A DNA stretch of 7,196 nucleotides from Terrimesophilobacter sp039923755 (lineage in GTDB: Bacteria > Actinomycetota > Actinomycetes > Actinomycetales > Microbacteriaceae). Each line of letters opens with the position of its first letter. Within the stretch, counting starts at the first letter, position 1. Below the pieces are notes generated by a model. That model was not told the DNA's origin. It made no database searches and saw nothing but the letters and a program-made list of their open reading frames with translations. The stretch covers positions 1 to 7,196 of the forward strand of contig JBDTCD010000107.1 of NCBI GenBank assembly GCA_039923755.1. The letters are read 5' to 3'. The position numbers and the translations under genes are program-made. Positions 1-7,078 of the stretch are shown here, piece by piece.

Positions 1-641
1 AGTGAACTGCCGGCAAGCGCCCCCGCTCCATATGGAGAAACGGTTGCCCGTGCCATCCAGTCGCGCAATCGCTCGAGTGTGCGCACGAGCGGCCATGCGT
101 GCGCAAGCAGGTGGTGGGCGAGGAGAACCGGCTGCGCGTGCTGCAGATGAGTGCGACCGGGCATGACTGCGGACCGATGTGCTTCGGCCTGGGCTGAAAT
201 CGCATCGATGAGATGGATAACCTGGTGCCGAATTGTCCGTTCGTGATCGAGCAGGTACAGGCGAATGAGCGTCGCGATCTGATCGTTCCGGCTGCGCCCC
301 GCCCGCAGGCGCCCTCCGAGGTCGGTGCCAATAATGCCCAGCAGCGCCCGCTCGAGGGCACCGTGCACGTCTTCGTCGGTGTCCTCCGCGGTGATCGATC
401 CGCCCTGCACTCCGGACAGGAGATCATCCAGCCCCGCCAACATCCGTTGGAGCTCATCCAAATCGAGGTAGCCAGCCGCAGCGAGCGCCTTCGCGTGCGC
501 ACGGGAACCCGCAATGTCATACCGGGCAAGTTGCCAGTCGAAGTGGGTCGAGCGGCTCAGCCGGGCGAGCTCGGGTGATGGGCCACCCGCAAAGCGGGCA
601 CCCCACAGGGATCCCTCGTTCGTTCCGCTCGACGTCGTCAT
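1..641 (-). CDS. argH: Argininosuccinate lyase ArgH, N-terminal part (truncated by window edge)
   Basis: Last step of arginine synthesis: splits argininosuccinate into arginine and fumarate in the cytoplasm, working as a homotetramer of the fumarase/aspartase superfamily. Translating the minus strand from the ATG at 641-639 gives 213 uninterrupted codons to the window edge, starting MTTSSGTNEGSLWGARF. Visible family motifs are SLWGARFAGG (11-20), STHFDWQLARYDIAGS (31-46), DVHGALE (91-97), GGRLRAGRSRNDQ (109-121) and MPGRTHLQHAQP (160-171, with the conserved Thr-His at 164-165), then GAGALAGSS at the cut end. The flexible GSSxMPQKKNP loop with the catalytic serine would lie outside the window, so integrity of the whole gene cannot be judged; the family is usually about 460-480 residues. 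The ATG follows the argG TAG stop with no gap and has no strong Shine-Dalgarno of its own, which suggests translational coupling to argG. Arg41 replaces the Pro I would expect in this motif; probably neutral. Confidence 0.96.
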   Translation of the reverse strand, partial: MTTSSGTNEGSLWGARFAGGPSPELARLSRSTHFDWQLARYDIAGSRAHAKALAAAGYLDLDELQRMLAGLDDLLSGVQGGSITAEDTDEDVHGALERALLGIIGTDLGGRLRAGRSRNDQIATLIRLYLLDHERTIRHQVIHLIDAISAQAEAHRSAVMPGRTHLQHAQPVLLAHHLLAHAWPLVRTLERLRDWMARATVSPYGAGALAGSS

Positions 642-1856
642 CTACTTGCCAGTGTGGTGTTGTTGCTGCGCATCCCGACGCGCGGAGATGCGGCTGGGAA
701 GCGACCAGATCTCAATGAAGCCCTTCGAGAGTGACTGGTCGAACGTGTCGCCCGTGTCATAGGTCGCGAGGTCAAAGTCGTAGAGGCTCTCCTGGCTGCG
801 CTGCCCTGTGACGACGGCGCGACCGCCCTGAAGCGTGAGCCGGATGTCGCCGCTCACGTGCCGCTGCGTGTCGTCGATGAAGACGTCAAGTGAACGTTTG
901 AGCGCAGAGAACCACAGCCCGTCATACACGAGGTTGGCCCAGTCCGCTTCGACCTTGCGCTTGTAGCGGTTGAGATCACGCTCGAGTGTGAGGTTCTCGA
1001 GGGCTTCGTGCGCGACGATAAGAGTTGTGGCCGCCGGAGTCTCGTAGATCTCGCGGCTCTTGATGCCGACGAGCCGATCCTCGATGATGTCGATTCGCCC
1101 AATTCCGTGCTTTCCGGCAAGGGTATTGAGGTTCTGGATAACCTCGAGCGGCGACTGTGCGTGGCCATTGATCGCCATCGGGATGCCGCGATCAAAGGTG
1201 ATGATGATCTCATCTGCTGGCTGTACCTCCGCGGGGTTCTGCGTGTACTCGTAGAGGTCCTCAATCGGCGGATTCCACGGGTCTTCGAGGAAGCCGGTCT
1301 CCAGCGTGCGACCCCACACATTCTTGTCAATCGAATACGGGTTCTTCTTGGATTGCTCGATCGGCAGATTGTGCTCCTGTGCGTACACGATCGCCTTGTC
1401 GCGAGTGAGCGCGAGGTCCCGCACGGGGGCGATGCTCGTAAGCTCTGGAGCGAGCGCAGCGATGGCAGACTCAAATCGAACCTGATCATTGCCCTTGCCC
1501 GTGCAGCCGTGGGCGACGCTGTCCGCTCCCAGTTCGCGCGCTGTTGCGGCGAGATACTTCGCAATGATCGGGCGGGACAGGCCAGACACAAGCGGATACT
1601 GCTTCTGGTAACTCGCGTTCGCTTTGAGCGCTGGCATGAGGTAGTCGCTAGCGAACTCATTCTTCGCGTCCACGACGATCGCATCGACGGCCCCACACTC
1701 GAGTGCGCGCTGGCGGATGTCCTCCATGTTCTCGCCGCCCTGGCCGACATCAACGGCGAGGGCAACAACGTCCTTGCCCGTCGCATCCTTCAGCCAACCG
1801 ATACCGACGGAGGTGTCAAGTCCGCCGGAATAGGCGAGGACTACGAGTTCTGACAT
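642..1856 (-). CDS. argG: Argininosuccinate synthase ArgG
   Basis: Joins citrulline and aspartate, with ATP cleaved to AMP and pyrophosphate, to form argininosuccinate; cytoplasmic, normally a homotetramer. The 404-residue protein is of the short type (about 400 residues), not the longer E. coli type. The N-terminal ATP-pyrophosphatase (N-type) loop is AYSGGLDTS at 8-16. YPLVSGLSRPIIAK (87-100) and HGCTGKGNDQVRFE (116-129) are the citrulline/aspartate and nucleotide-binding signatures. The synthase domain follows, including YSIDKNVWGR and LEDPWNPP, and the C-terminal helix contains KGFIEIWSLPSRISARRDA used in oligomerisation. The ATG at 1856-1854 is preceded by a strong AAGGAG at 9 bases. It lies 36 bases after argF, the only real gap in the operon, and its stop directly abuts the argH start. 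No frameshift or missing key residue was seen. Confidence 0.98.
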   Translation of the reverse strand: MSELVVLAYSGGLDTSVGIGWLKDATGKDVVALAVDVGQGGENMEDIRQRALECGAVDAIVVDAKNEFASDYLMPALKANASYQKQYPLVSGLSRPIIAKYLAATARELGADSVAHGCTGKGNDQVRFESAIAALAPELTSIAPVRDLALTRDKAIVYAQEHNLPIEQSKKNPYSIDKNVWGRTLETGFLEDPWNPPIEDLYEYTQNPAEVQPADEIIITFDRGIPMAINGHAQSPLEVIQNLNTLAGKHGIGRIDIIEDRLVGIKSREIYETPAATTLIVAHEALENLTLERDLNRYKRKVEADWANLVYDGLWFSALKRSLDVFIDDTQRHVSGDIRLTLQGGRAVVTGQRSQESLYDFDLATYDTGDTFDQSLSKGFIEIWSLPSRISARRDAQQQHHTGK

Positions 1857-1865
1857 GTGGGGGTT

Positions 1866-1871
1866 CTCCTT
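1866..1871 (-). promoter_or_regulatory. Ribosome binding site of argG
   Basis: AAGGAG reading on the minus strand, 9 bases before the ATG at 1856. It is one of the two strongest Shine-Dalgarno matches in the window (with argF) and sits in the only intergenic gap inside the operon, so argG can be translated without coupling to argF. Confidence 0.8.
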
Positions 1872-1892
1872 GTAGTTCGTTTTCCAGTGTAT

Positions 1893-2816
1893 TCAGACTT
1901 GGCGAAGCAACCAGACAAGCAGTGCTTTCTGGGCGTGAAGGCGGTTCTCTGCCGCATCCCAGATGACGCTCTGCGGACTGTCGAGTACCTCCGCGGTGAC
2001 CTCGAAGCCGCGATCGGCGGGAAGGCAGTGGAGGAAGAGGGCGTCGGGCTTAGCGAGCGCGAGCAGGTCTGCGTTCACCTGATACGCACCCAGGGTACTC
2101 AGCCGCTGCGCCTTCTCCTTCTCCTTGCCCATCGACACCCAGGTGTCGGTGACCACGACATCCGCGTCGCGCACCGATGCGCGCGGATCGGTGAAGAGCT
2201 CAACCGAGCCACCGGTCGCGGCGGCACGCAGGCGAGCATCGACAACGACAGCATCCGTCGGTGCGTAGTCGGCAGGTGACGCCACCCGAATGTGCATCCC
2301 TGCCGTCGCGCACGCGAGCAGGTAAGACTGCGCCATGTTGCTCCCGCCGTCACCGAGGAACGTTACGGTGAGCCCGGCGAGAGCTCCGCGATGCTCACGG
2401 ATTGTGAGCAGATCAGCGAGGAGTTGGCAAGGGTGGAAGTCGTCACTCAACGCGTTGATCACTGGGACGGTCGTGCCGTTGGCCATCTCCTCTAACCCCG
2501 ACTGCGCATACGTGCGCCACACGATCGCCGCGACCTGCCGCTCAAGCACTCGCGCGGTGTCGGCTGCGGTCTCCTTGCCGCCGAGCTGGCTGTTCGCGGT
2601 GCTGATAATGAGCGGAACCCCGCCAAGTTCGGCGATCCCCACGGCGAAGGAAACTCTCGTCCTCGTGGAGGACTTGTCGAAAATCACCACAATGGTCTGC
2701 GGGCCCTCAAGCGGCCGCACAGAAAACCGGTTGCGCTTGAGGTCGACCGCAAGGTCGAGAATCTCCGATTGCTCCGATGGGCTGAGGTCGTCATCCCTCA
2801 AAAGGTGGCGAGTCAC
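1893..2816 (-). CDS. argF: Ornithine carbamoyltransferase ArgF (anabolic)
   Basis: Transfers the carbamoyl group of carbamoyl phosphate to ornithine, giving citrulline; cytoplasmic, normally a homotrimer or a multiple of it. The 307-residue length is normal. The carbamoyl-phosphate loop is SSTRTR at 49-54, with Arg101 and HPCQ at 128-131. The ornithine domain shows FLGDGGSNMAQS (153-164), TDTWVSMG (223-230) with the mobile SMG loop, and the catalytic HCLP at 263-266 followed by Arg292. The GDGGSNM motif has Ser-Asn where many family members have Asn-Asn; the second Asn is kept. The start is GTG: GTGA at 2816-2813 overlaps the argD stop by 4 bases and is preceded by GGAGGA at 6 bases, so coupling plus a good ribosome site fix this start. 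Placement among arginine synthesis genes argues for the anabolic enzyme rather than an arginine deiminase pathway copy. Confidence 0.98.
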   Translation of the reverse strand: MTRHLLRDDDLSPSEQSEILDLAVDLKRNRFSVRPLEGPQTIVVIFDKSSTRTRVSFAVGIAELGGVPLIISTANSQLGGKETAADTARVLERQVAAIVWRTYAQSGLEEMANGTTVPVINALSDDFHPCQLLADLLTIREHRGALAGLTVTFLGDGGSNMAQSYLLACATAGMHIRVASPADYAPTDAVVVDARLRAAATGGSVELFTDPRASVRDADVVVTDTWVSMGKEKEKAQRLSTLGAYQVNADLLALAKPDALFLHCLPADRGFEVTAEVLDSPQSVIWDAAENRLHAQKALLVWLLRQV

Positions 2817-4042
2817 GATATGTCCTCCAATGATTCGGTGAAGATTCGGCGGAATTCGGCAATTTCGTCGTCGCCGATGATGAGAGGGGGCGCAAGCCGA
2901 ATACTCGTGTCGTTCGGTGCGTTAATGATGAGGCCACGCGCGAAGGCGGCGGCCGAGAGCGATTTGGCCACGGGTGCGCTCAGCCCGATGCCGATGAGGA
3001 GCCCTCGACCCCTCACTTCGGTGATGAGCGGGTGCATGAGTGCCGTGAGGAACTCACGCACCTGCGCACCCCGCCGCGCCGCGTTGTCCACGAGTCCGAC
3101 GCGCTCGATTTCTCCCAGAACGGCATTTCCTGCTGCAGCGGCAAGTGGATTACCCCCGAACGTGCTGCCGTGTTGCCCAGCCTGGAGAAGCGTTGATGCC
3201 CGGCCGAACGTGACGAGCGCGCCGATCGGCACACCACCGGCAATTCCCTTCGCCAGCGCGACGGCATCCGGAACAATCCCGAAGTGCTGGAATGCGAACC
3301 ACGTGCCGGTGCGACCGATCCCGGTCTGGATCTCGTCAAGGATCAGGAGGACACCGTGTTGTGCCGTCAACTCTCGGGCCCGAGCCAGGTAGCCTTCCGG
3401 CAGGTCGATGACGCCGGCCTCGCCCTTGATCGGTTCGAGGAACAACGCTGCGACATCCGGGCCGATGGCCGCCTCCAACGCCTCGATCGTCGACTCAATG
3501 TGCTCGACGCCGGGGACAAGCGGGGTGAACGGTTCCTGGAGCGCCGACTGCCCGGTCAGGGAGAGGGCACCCATGGTGCGACCGTGAAAGGACCGGGTGA
3601 GGCTCAGGACGCGCGGTCGAGCCCCGTTCTCGCTGTTGCGGCGGGCGAGTTTGAACGCGGCCTCGATCGCCTCTGTGCCGGAGTTGCAGAAGAAGACCCG
3701 CCCGTCATCACCCGCGCCCGAGATACGGCACAACCGTTCGGCAAGCTCGACCTGCTGGGGTGTTGCGAAGTAGTTGGACACGTGAGCGAGTGTTGCGATC
3801 TGGCGGCTGACGGCGTCGACGAGTACCGGATGTGCGTGGCCGAGCGCATTCACCGCGATGCCCGCGAGGAAGTCGAGATAACGTGTGCCCTGGGCATCCC
3901 AGACGAAGCAGCCCTCGCCCCGAACGAGAAGGGCCAAGGGGGTGGTGACCGTGCCCATCAGGTTGGAGCGGTAGCGGCCGAGCCAATCGTCACTACCGGA
4001 CTGGCCATCGGCCGGGCTGGTGGTCGCAGAGTTCTCGGTCAT
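2813..4042 (-). CDS. argD: Acetylornithine aminotransferase ArgD
   Basis: PLP-dependent class III aminotransferase that moves an amino group from glutamate to N-acetylglutamate 5-semialdehyde, giving N2-acetylornithine. Some relatives, such as E. coli ArgD, also act on succinyl-diaminopimelate in lysine synthesis; that cannot be decided here. The 409 residues show GxGCFVWDAQGTRYLDFLAGIAVNALGHAHP-type N-terminal signatures (about 43-72), the phosphate-binding SGTEA (121-125), FHGRTMGALSLTG (152-164), LDEIQTGIGRTG (235-246) with Asp236 facing the PLP ring nitrogen, ALAKGIAGG (262-270) with Lys265 as the Schiff-base lysine, and HGSTFGGNPL (291-300). Ile126 stands where many ArgD proteins have Asn (SGTEANEAA); this is not a catalytic position. 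ATGA at 4042-4039 overlaps the argB stop, with AAAAGG 7 bases upstream. The first 20 residues or so (Ser/Asp/Gly-rich) look disordered and poorly conserved. Confidence 0.97.
   Translation of the reverse strand: MTENSATTSPADGQSGSDDWLGRYRSNLMGTVTTPLALLVRGEGCFVWDAQGTRYLDFLAGIAVNALGHAHPVLVDAVSRQIATLAHVSNYFATPQQVELAERLCRISGAGDDGRVFFCNSGTEAIEAAFKLARRNSENGARPRVLSLTRSFHGRTMGALSLTGQSALQEPFTPLVPGVEHIESTIEALEAAIGPDVAALFLEPIKGEAGVIDLPEGYLARARELTAQHGVLLILDEIQTGIGRTGTWFAFQHFGIVPDAVALAKGIAGGVPIGALVTFGRASTLLQAGQHGSTFGGNPLAAAAGNAVLGEIERVGLVDNAARRGAQVREFLTALMHPLITEVRGRGLLIGIGLSAPVAKSLSAAAFARGLIINAPNDTSIRLAPPLIIGDDEIAEFRRIFTESLEDIS
2823..2828 (-). promoter_or_regulatory. Ribosome binding site deciding the GTG start of argF
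   Basis: GGAGGA on the minus strand, inside the last codons of argD and 6 bases before the GTG at 2816. It supports the GTG that overlaps the argD stop as the true argF start. Confidence 0.8.
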
Positions 4043-4884
4043 GAGTCAACCTTTTCGATCGGAGTGACGGTGGTACCCGTAGTACCGAACGGTTCGGTAA
4101 TCAGCGCGTGGGGTACCCGACCATCAATAATGGCCACGCGGCCCACTCCGCCGAGCACAGCATTCCTGGCGGCAGTCATTTTGGGGATCATCCCGGATTC
4201 GAGGGTGGCCAAAAGGGACGCGAGTTCGTCCGTGTTGATCTGCCCGACCAGCGAATCCCGATTCGGCCAGTCGCGATAGAGGCCCGCGACGTCGGTGAGG
4301 AGGAGCAACCAGTCTGCGTGGAGGGCGACCGCGAGGCTCGCCGCCGCGGCATCCGCGTTGACGTTGAGGAGCTCACCACTCGCTGTGTCGCGGGCAATCG
4401 CCGACACGACGGGGATTGCCTCGCTTTCCAGCACGGCGATAACAGAAGCGGGCTCCACGCTGGCGATTTCGCCCACCCGCCCGAGGTCGATCACCTCACC
4501 GTCAACGTAGGTTCCGGCACGCGACGCAGCAAACACGCTGCCGGGGTCATCGCCGATGGCGGTGGCAGGCAATCCCGCTGCACTGAGCCCGCCAACGAGG
4601 TCGGATCCGATCCTCAGGAGAACCTCGCGCACGACCCGGACGGCCTCGGCGGTGGTCACGCGCAGTCCACCACGGAACTCGCTGTGGATTCCCCGCGCAA
4701 CGAGTTCGGACGAGATCTGAGGTCCACCGCCGTGGGTTACGACAACCCGGATACCCGCACGTGTGAGCGCGACGATGTCGTCGCAGAATGCCGCCGCGAG
4801 TTCACCGTCAATCATCGCGTTTCCGCCGAATTTGACCACGACGGTCTCGCCGCGGTGGGTGCCAAGCCAGGATTCGGTCATCAT
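4039..4884 (-). CDS. argB: N-acetylglutamate kinase ArgB, short N-terminus
   Basis: Phosphorylates N-acetylglutamate with ATP, the second step of the pathway; amino-acid kinase family. The 281 residues show VVVKFGGNAM (15-24, catalytic Lys18), HGGGPQI (51-57), FRGGLRVTT (70-78), NVNADAAAA (174-182), LLLTDVAGLY (194-203), GMIPKMTAA (231-239, Lys235) and the glycine-rich GTTGTTV (267-273). Oddities: only 17 residues precede the catalytic lysine, so the N-terminal helix of arginine-sensitive hexameric kinases is missing. The conserved AHIIDGR reads VAIIDGR (Ala251 in place of His). The segments VLLRIGSDLV (88-97) and AIGDDPGSVF (109-118) also look divergent. The start is ATG at 4884, in a TGATG overlap with the argJ stop; the next codon, ATG at 4881, is an equally possible start. 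The frame stays open upstream, but the extension is Arg-rich argJ shadow without an ATG or GTG in the 20 codons I read. Kinase identity is secure; arginine insensitivity is inferred. Confidence 0.96.
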   Translation of the reverse strand: MMTESWLGTHRGETVVVKFGGNAMIDGELAAAFCDDIVALTRAGIRVVVTHGGGPQISSELVARGIHSEFRGGLRVTTAEAVRVVREVLLRIGSDLVGGLSAAGLPATAIGDDPGSVFAASRAGTYVDGEVIDLGRVGEIASVEPASVIAVLESEAIPVVSAIARDTASGELLNVNADAAAASLAVALHADWLLLLTDVAGLYRDWPNRDSLVGQINTDELASLLATLESGMIPKMTAARNAVLGGVGRVAIIDGRVPHALITEPFGTTGTTVTPIEKVDS

Positions 4885-6035
4885 CAGCTCGAATACGCGC
4901 TGTTTTCGTGGACGTACTCGAGGGTGAGATCGTTGGTGAGGATCGTGGCGGAGGCAGAGCCGACAGCAAGGTCGAGTTCGACAAGCAACTCCCGAGGGGT
5001 CAGATCAACCCGTTCGCGTGGCACGTCCGGCTGGCCTTCGTGGCACACCCGAACGCCGTTCATGCTCACGTCCACGTTGTAGGGGTCGAACTCGGCGGCA
5101 GTGGTACCGATCGCGGCAAGAACCCGGCCCCAGTTGGGGTCGTTGCCGAAGACGGCTGTTTTAAAGAGATTGCTGCGCGCAATCGCCCTGCCGACCTCTT
5201 CTGCGTCGCGCTCGTTGGCGGCACCGCGTACCGTGATCGTGATGTCGTGACTAGCACCCTCGGCATCTGCCAAGAGCTGTCTGGCCAGATCCGCGCAGAC
5301 GTCGGTGAGTGCGGCGGTGAAGTCCTCGACCTCTGGTCGGATGCCGGATGCCCCTGACGCGAGCAGAGTGACCTGGTCGTTCGTCGAGGTGCAGCCATCG
5401 GAGTCCAGGCGATTGAACGTCGTCCTGGCGGCCGCGTGCAGCGCGATGTCGAGTTCGGCGGCGTCAATCTCGGCATCGGTGGTGAGTACGACAAGCATCG
5501 TGGCAAGCGCCGGTGCGAGCATTCCTGCACCCTTGGCTATTCCGCCAACGGTCCAACCGTCCCCGATGCGCACGGCAAGTTTGGGAACGGAGTCCGTTGT
5601 CATGATCGCCCGCGCCGCTGCCTCACCGCCGTGCGAATTGAGTGCCGCAACGGCATCAGCGACGCCGGCCAGAACCCTGTCACGATCGAGCTGTTCCCCG
5701 ATAAGTCCGGTAGAGCACACGAGGACGTCCCCGGCCGAAATCTGCAGAGCAGCTGCCACGGCATCCGCCGTCGCGTGCACGGTCTGGAATCCCTGGTGGC
5801 CGGTAAAGCAATTCGCACCGCCCGAGTTGAGGATGATCGCGTTCACGGTGCCGTCGGCGATGACCTGCTCTGACCACAGGATGGGGTTCGCCCTGGACCG
5901 GTTGCTGGTGAACACGGCTGCCGCCGAAAAGAGCGGGCCGCGGTTCACGATGAGTGCGACATCCGCTGCACCTGAGGTCTTGAGTCCGGCGGAGACCCCT
6001 GCAGCCTCGAAGCCTTTCGCCGCGGTGACGCTCAC
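4884..6035 (-). CDS. argJ: Glutamate N-acetyltransferase ArgJ (ornithine acetyltransferase)
   Basis: Transfers the acetyl group of N2-acetylornithine to glutamate, releasing ornithine and regenerating N-acetylglutamate; some members also use acetyl-CoA to make N-acetylglutamate, which sequence alone does not decide. It is an Ntn-type enzyme made as a precursor that cleaves itself into alpha and beta chains. The 383 residues show NSGGANCFTG (70-79), the oxyanion-hole STG (108-110), TTD (146-148), KGAGMLAPALATML (168-181) with cleavage expected between Ala178 and the nucleophile Thr179, GCTSTNDQ (214-221), NLFKTAVFGNDPNWGR (289-304) and the substrate-binding C-terminus HENSAYSS. The start is GTG: GTGA at 6035-6032 overlaps the argC stop by 4 bases, with GGAG 7 bases upstream. 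An ATG at 6048 is out of frame. The gene overlaps argB by one base (TGATG). Its presence makes the acetyl cycle closed, so no argE is needed. Confidence 0.98.
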   Translation of the reverse strand: MSVTAAKGFEAAGVSAGLKTSGAADVALIVNRGPLFSAAAVFTSNRSRANPILWSEQVIADGTVNAIILNSGGANCFTGHQGFQTVHATADAVAAALQISAGDVLVCSTGLIGEQLDRDRVLAGVADAVAALNSHGGEAAARAIMTTDSVPKLAVRIGDGWTVGGIAKGAGMLAPALATMLVVLTTDAEIDAAELDIALHAAARTTFNRLDSDGCTSTNDQVTLLASGASGIRPEVEDFTAALTDVCADLARQLLADAEGASHDITITVRGAANERDAEEVGRAIARSNLFKTAVFGNDPNWGRVLAAIGTTAAEFDPYNVDVSMNGVRVCHEGQPDVPRERVDLTPRELLVELDLAVGSASATILTNDLTLEYVHENSAYSS

Positions 6036-7078
6036 GGTGCAACTCCATTCACGGGAAGCCCTGTGGTTTCGGGAAGTCTGAGGGCAAGGTTTGCGGACTG
6101 GATCGCCGCACCCGCCGTACCTTTCACAAGGTTGTCGATTGCGGTGATAGCCACAACTCGACCCGCTGCTTCGTCGACCGCCAGTCCGATCAGCGCGACG
6201 TTAGAGCCGAGCACGTCTGACGTCTTCGGGAACTCACCGTGCGGCAGCAGTGTGACGAATTCTTCGTGTTCGTAGACTGCCTCCCACGCCTCGCGCACCT
6301 CAGTAGTCCGCATCCCTGGAGCAAGGCGTGCCGTTGACGTCGCGAGGATTCCCCGCGCCATGGGCACGAGGACGGGGGTGAACGAAATGGACACGTTCCT
6401 TCCTCCCGCGGCGGCCAGGTTCTGACGAATCTCGGGGGTGTGCCTGTGCACTCCACCCACGGCGTACGGGCCTGCCGAACCGTGGATTTCACTGGCCAGT
6501 AGTTCGGTCTTCAGCGACCTTCCCGCACCGGAGGTTCCTACGGCGAGCACTGCGACGACGTCATCCGCCATGATCACGCGGTCCCGGATTCCGGGTGCAA
6601 GCCCGAGAGTGATCGCCGTCACGTTGCATCCTGGAACCGCAATCCGACTCGCCTCGGCGAGGTGGGACCGTTGGCTCCCTCCTGCGGCGAGCGGCAGTTC
6701 TGGAAGGCCATACGCCCACGGGGAATGAAATTCACCGCCATAGAACGCCTTCCACTCCGCCGCATCCGTGAGTCGATGATCGGCTCCGCAGTCCACCACC
6801 AGCGGCGTGTCGGTGAGAGCGTCGGTGAGGTCGCCCGAATGGCCGTGCGGCAGGGCGAGGAACACCACGTCGTGGCCGCCGAGCGTCTCGGCACTGGTCT
6901 CCGCGAAGGTGACACCGGAGTATGAGCGTAGATGCGGGTGCAACGACGTGACGAGCATCCCGGCACTCTGGTGCGCCGTAACGGTGCGAACCTCGAAGTA
7001 GGGGTGATCGGCAAGCAAACGGAGGAGCTCTCCTCCTGCATAACCGCTTGCGCCGGCTACGGCTACGGTGTGGGACAT
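6032..7078 (-). CDS. argC: N-acetyl-gamma-glutamyl-phosphate reductase ArgC
   Basis: NADPH-dependent reduction of N-acetylglutamyl phosphate to N-acetylglutamate 5-semialdehyde, the third step; cytoplasmic, usually a homotetramer. The 348-residue length fits the long (type 1) family. The N-terminal Rossmann fold starts MSHTVAVAGASGYAGGELL, with the dinucleotide loop GASGYAG at 9-15 and LPHG at 76-79. The catalytic domain contains VPGCNVTA (148-155) with nucleophile Cys151, the loop GTSGAGR (181-187), and HRHTPEI (211-217) with the His expected to act as general base. It is the first gene of the visible operon. The ATG at 7078-7076 has AGAGG at 9 bases. The reading frame stays open upstream to the window edge, but that stretch is Arg/Ala-rich and the conserved N-terminus begins at this Met, so no longer start is chosen. 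It overlaps argJ by 4 bases. Confidence 0.98.
   Translation of the reverse strand: MSHTVAVAGASGYAGGELLRLLADHPYFEVRTVTAHQSAGMLVTSLHPHLRSYSGVTFAETSAETLGGHDVVFLALPHGHSGDLTDALTDTPLVVDCGADHRLTDAAEWKAFYGGEFHSPWAYGLPELPLAAGGSQRSHLAEASRIAVPGCNVTAITLGLAPGIRDRVIMADDVVAVLAVGTSGAGRSLKTELLASEIHGSAGPYAVGGVHRHTPEIRQNLAAAGGRNVSISFTPVLVPMARGILATSTARLAPGMRTTEVREAWEAVYEHEEFVTLLPHGEFPKTSDVLGSNVALIGLAVDEAAGRVVAITAIDNLVKGTAGAAIQSANLALRLPETTGLPVNGVAP
6043..6046 (-). promoter_or_regulatory. Ribosome binding site deciding the GTG start of argJ
   Basis: GGAG on the minus strand within the last codons of argC, 7 bases before the GTG at 6035. It supports this non-ATG start and coupling to argC. Confidence 0.65.

Noticed and set aside
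80..105. Repeated TGCGCA (80-85 and 100-105), resembling a paired operator
   Set aside because: It lies inside argH coding sequence and is explained by Ala, His and Arg codons; no match to a known box was evident.
213..578. Plus-strand open frame (121 codons) near the left edge
   Set aside because: It is the antisense of argH, whose partial frame on the minus strand carries clear lyase motifs.
1..641. Possible argH pseudogene, because no complete frame is present
   Set aside because: All 213 codons from the ATG to the edge are uninterrupted and carry conserved motifs; the gene is only cut by the window boundary.
1008..1853. Plus-strand open frame (281 codons) opposite argG
   Set aside because: Mirror frame of a well-conserved gene; no independent evidence of coding.
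3284..4279. Long open frame on the plus strand (331 codons) opposite argD and argB
   Set aside because: It is antisense to two genes with complete family motifs, has no recognisable domain, is Arg/Asp/Gly-rich, and spans the argB/argD junction. High-GC genomes routinely keep this antisense frame open.
4108..5082. Plus-strand open frame (324 codons) opposite argB and the argJ end
   Set aside because: Same explanation: composition of a shadow frame, no ribosome site or motif seen.
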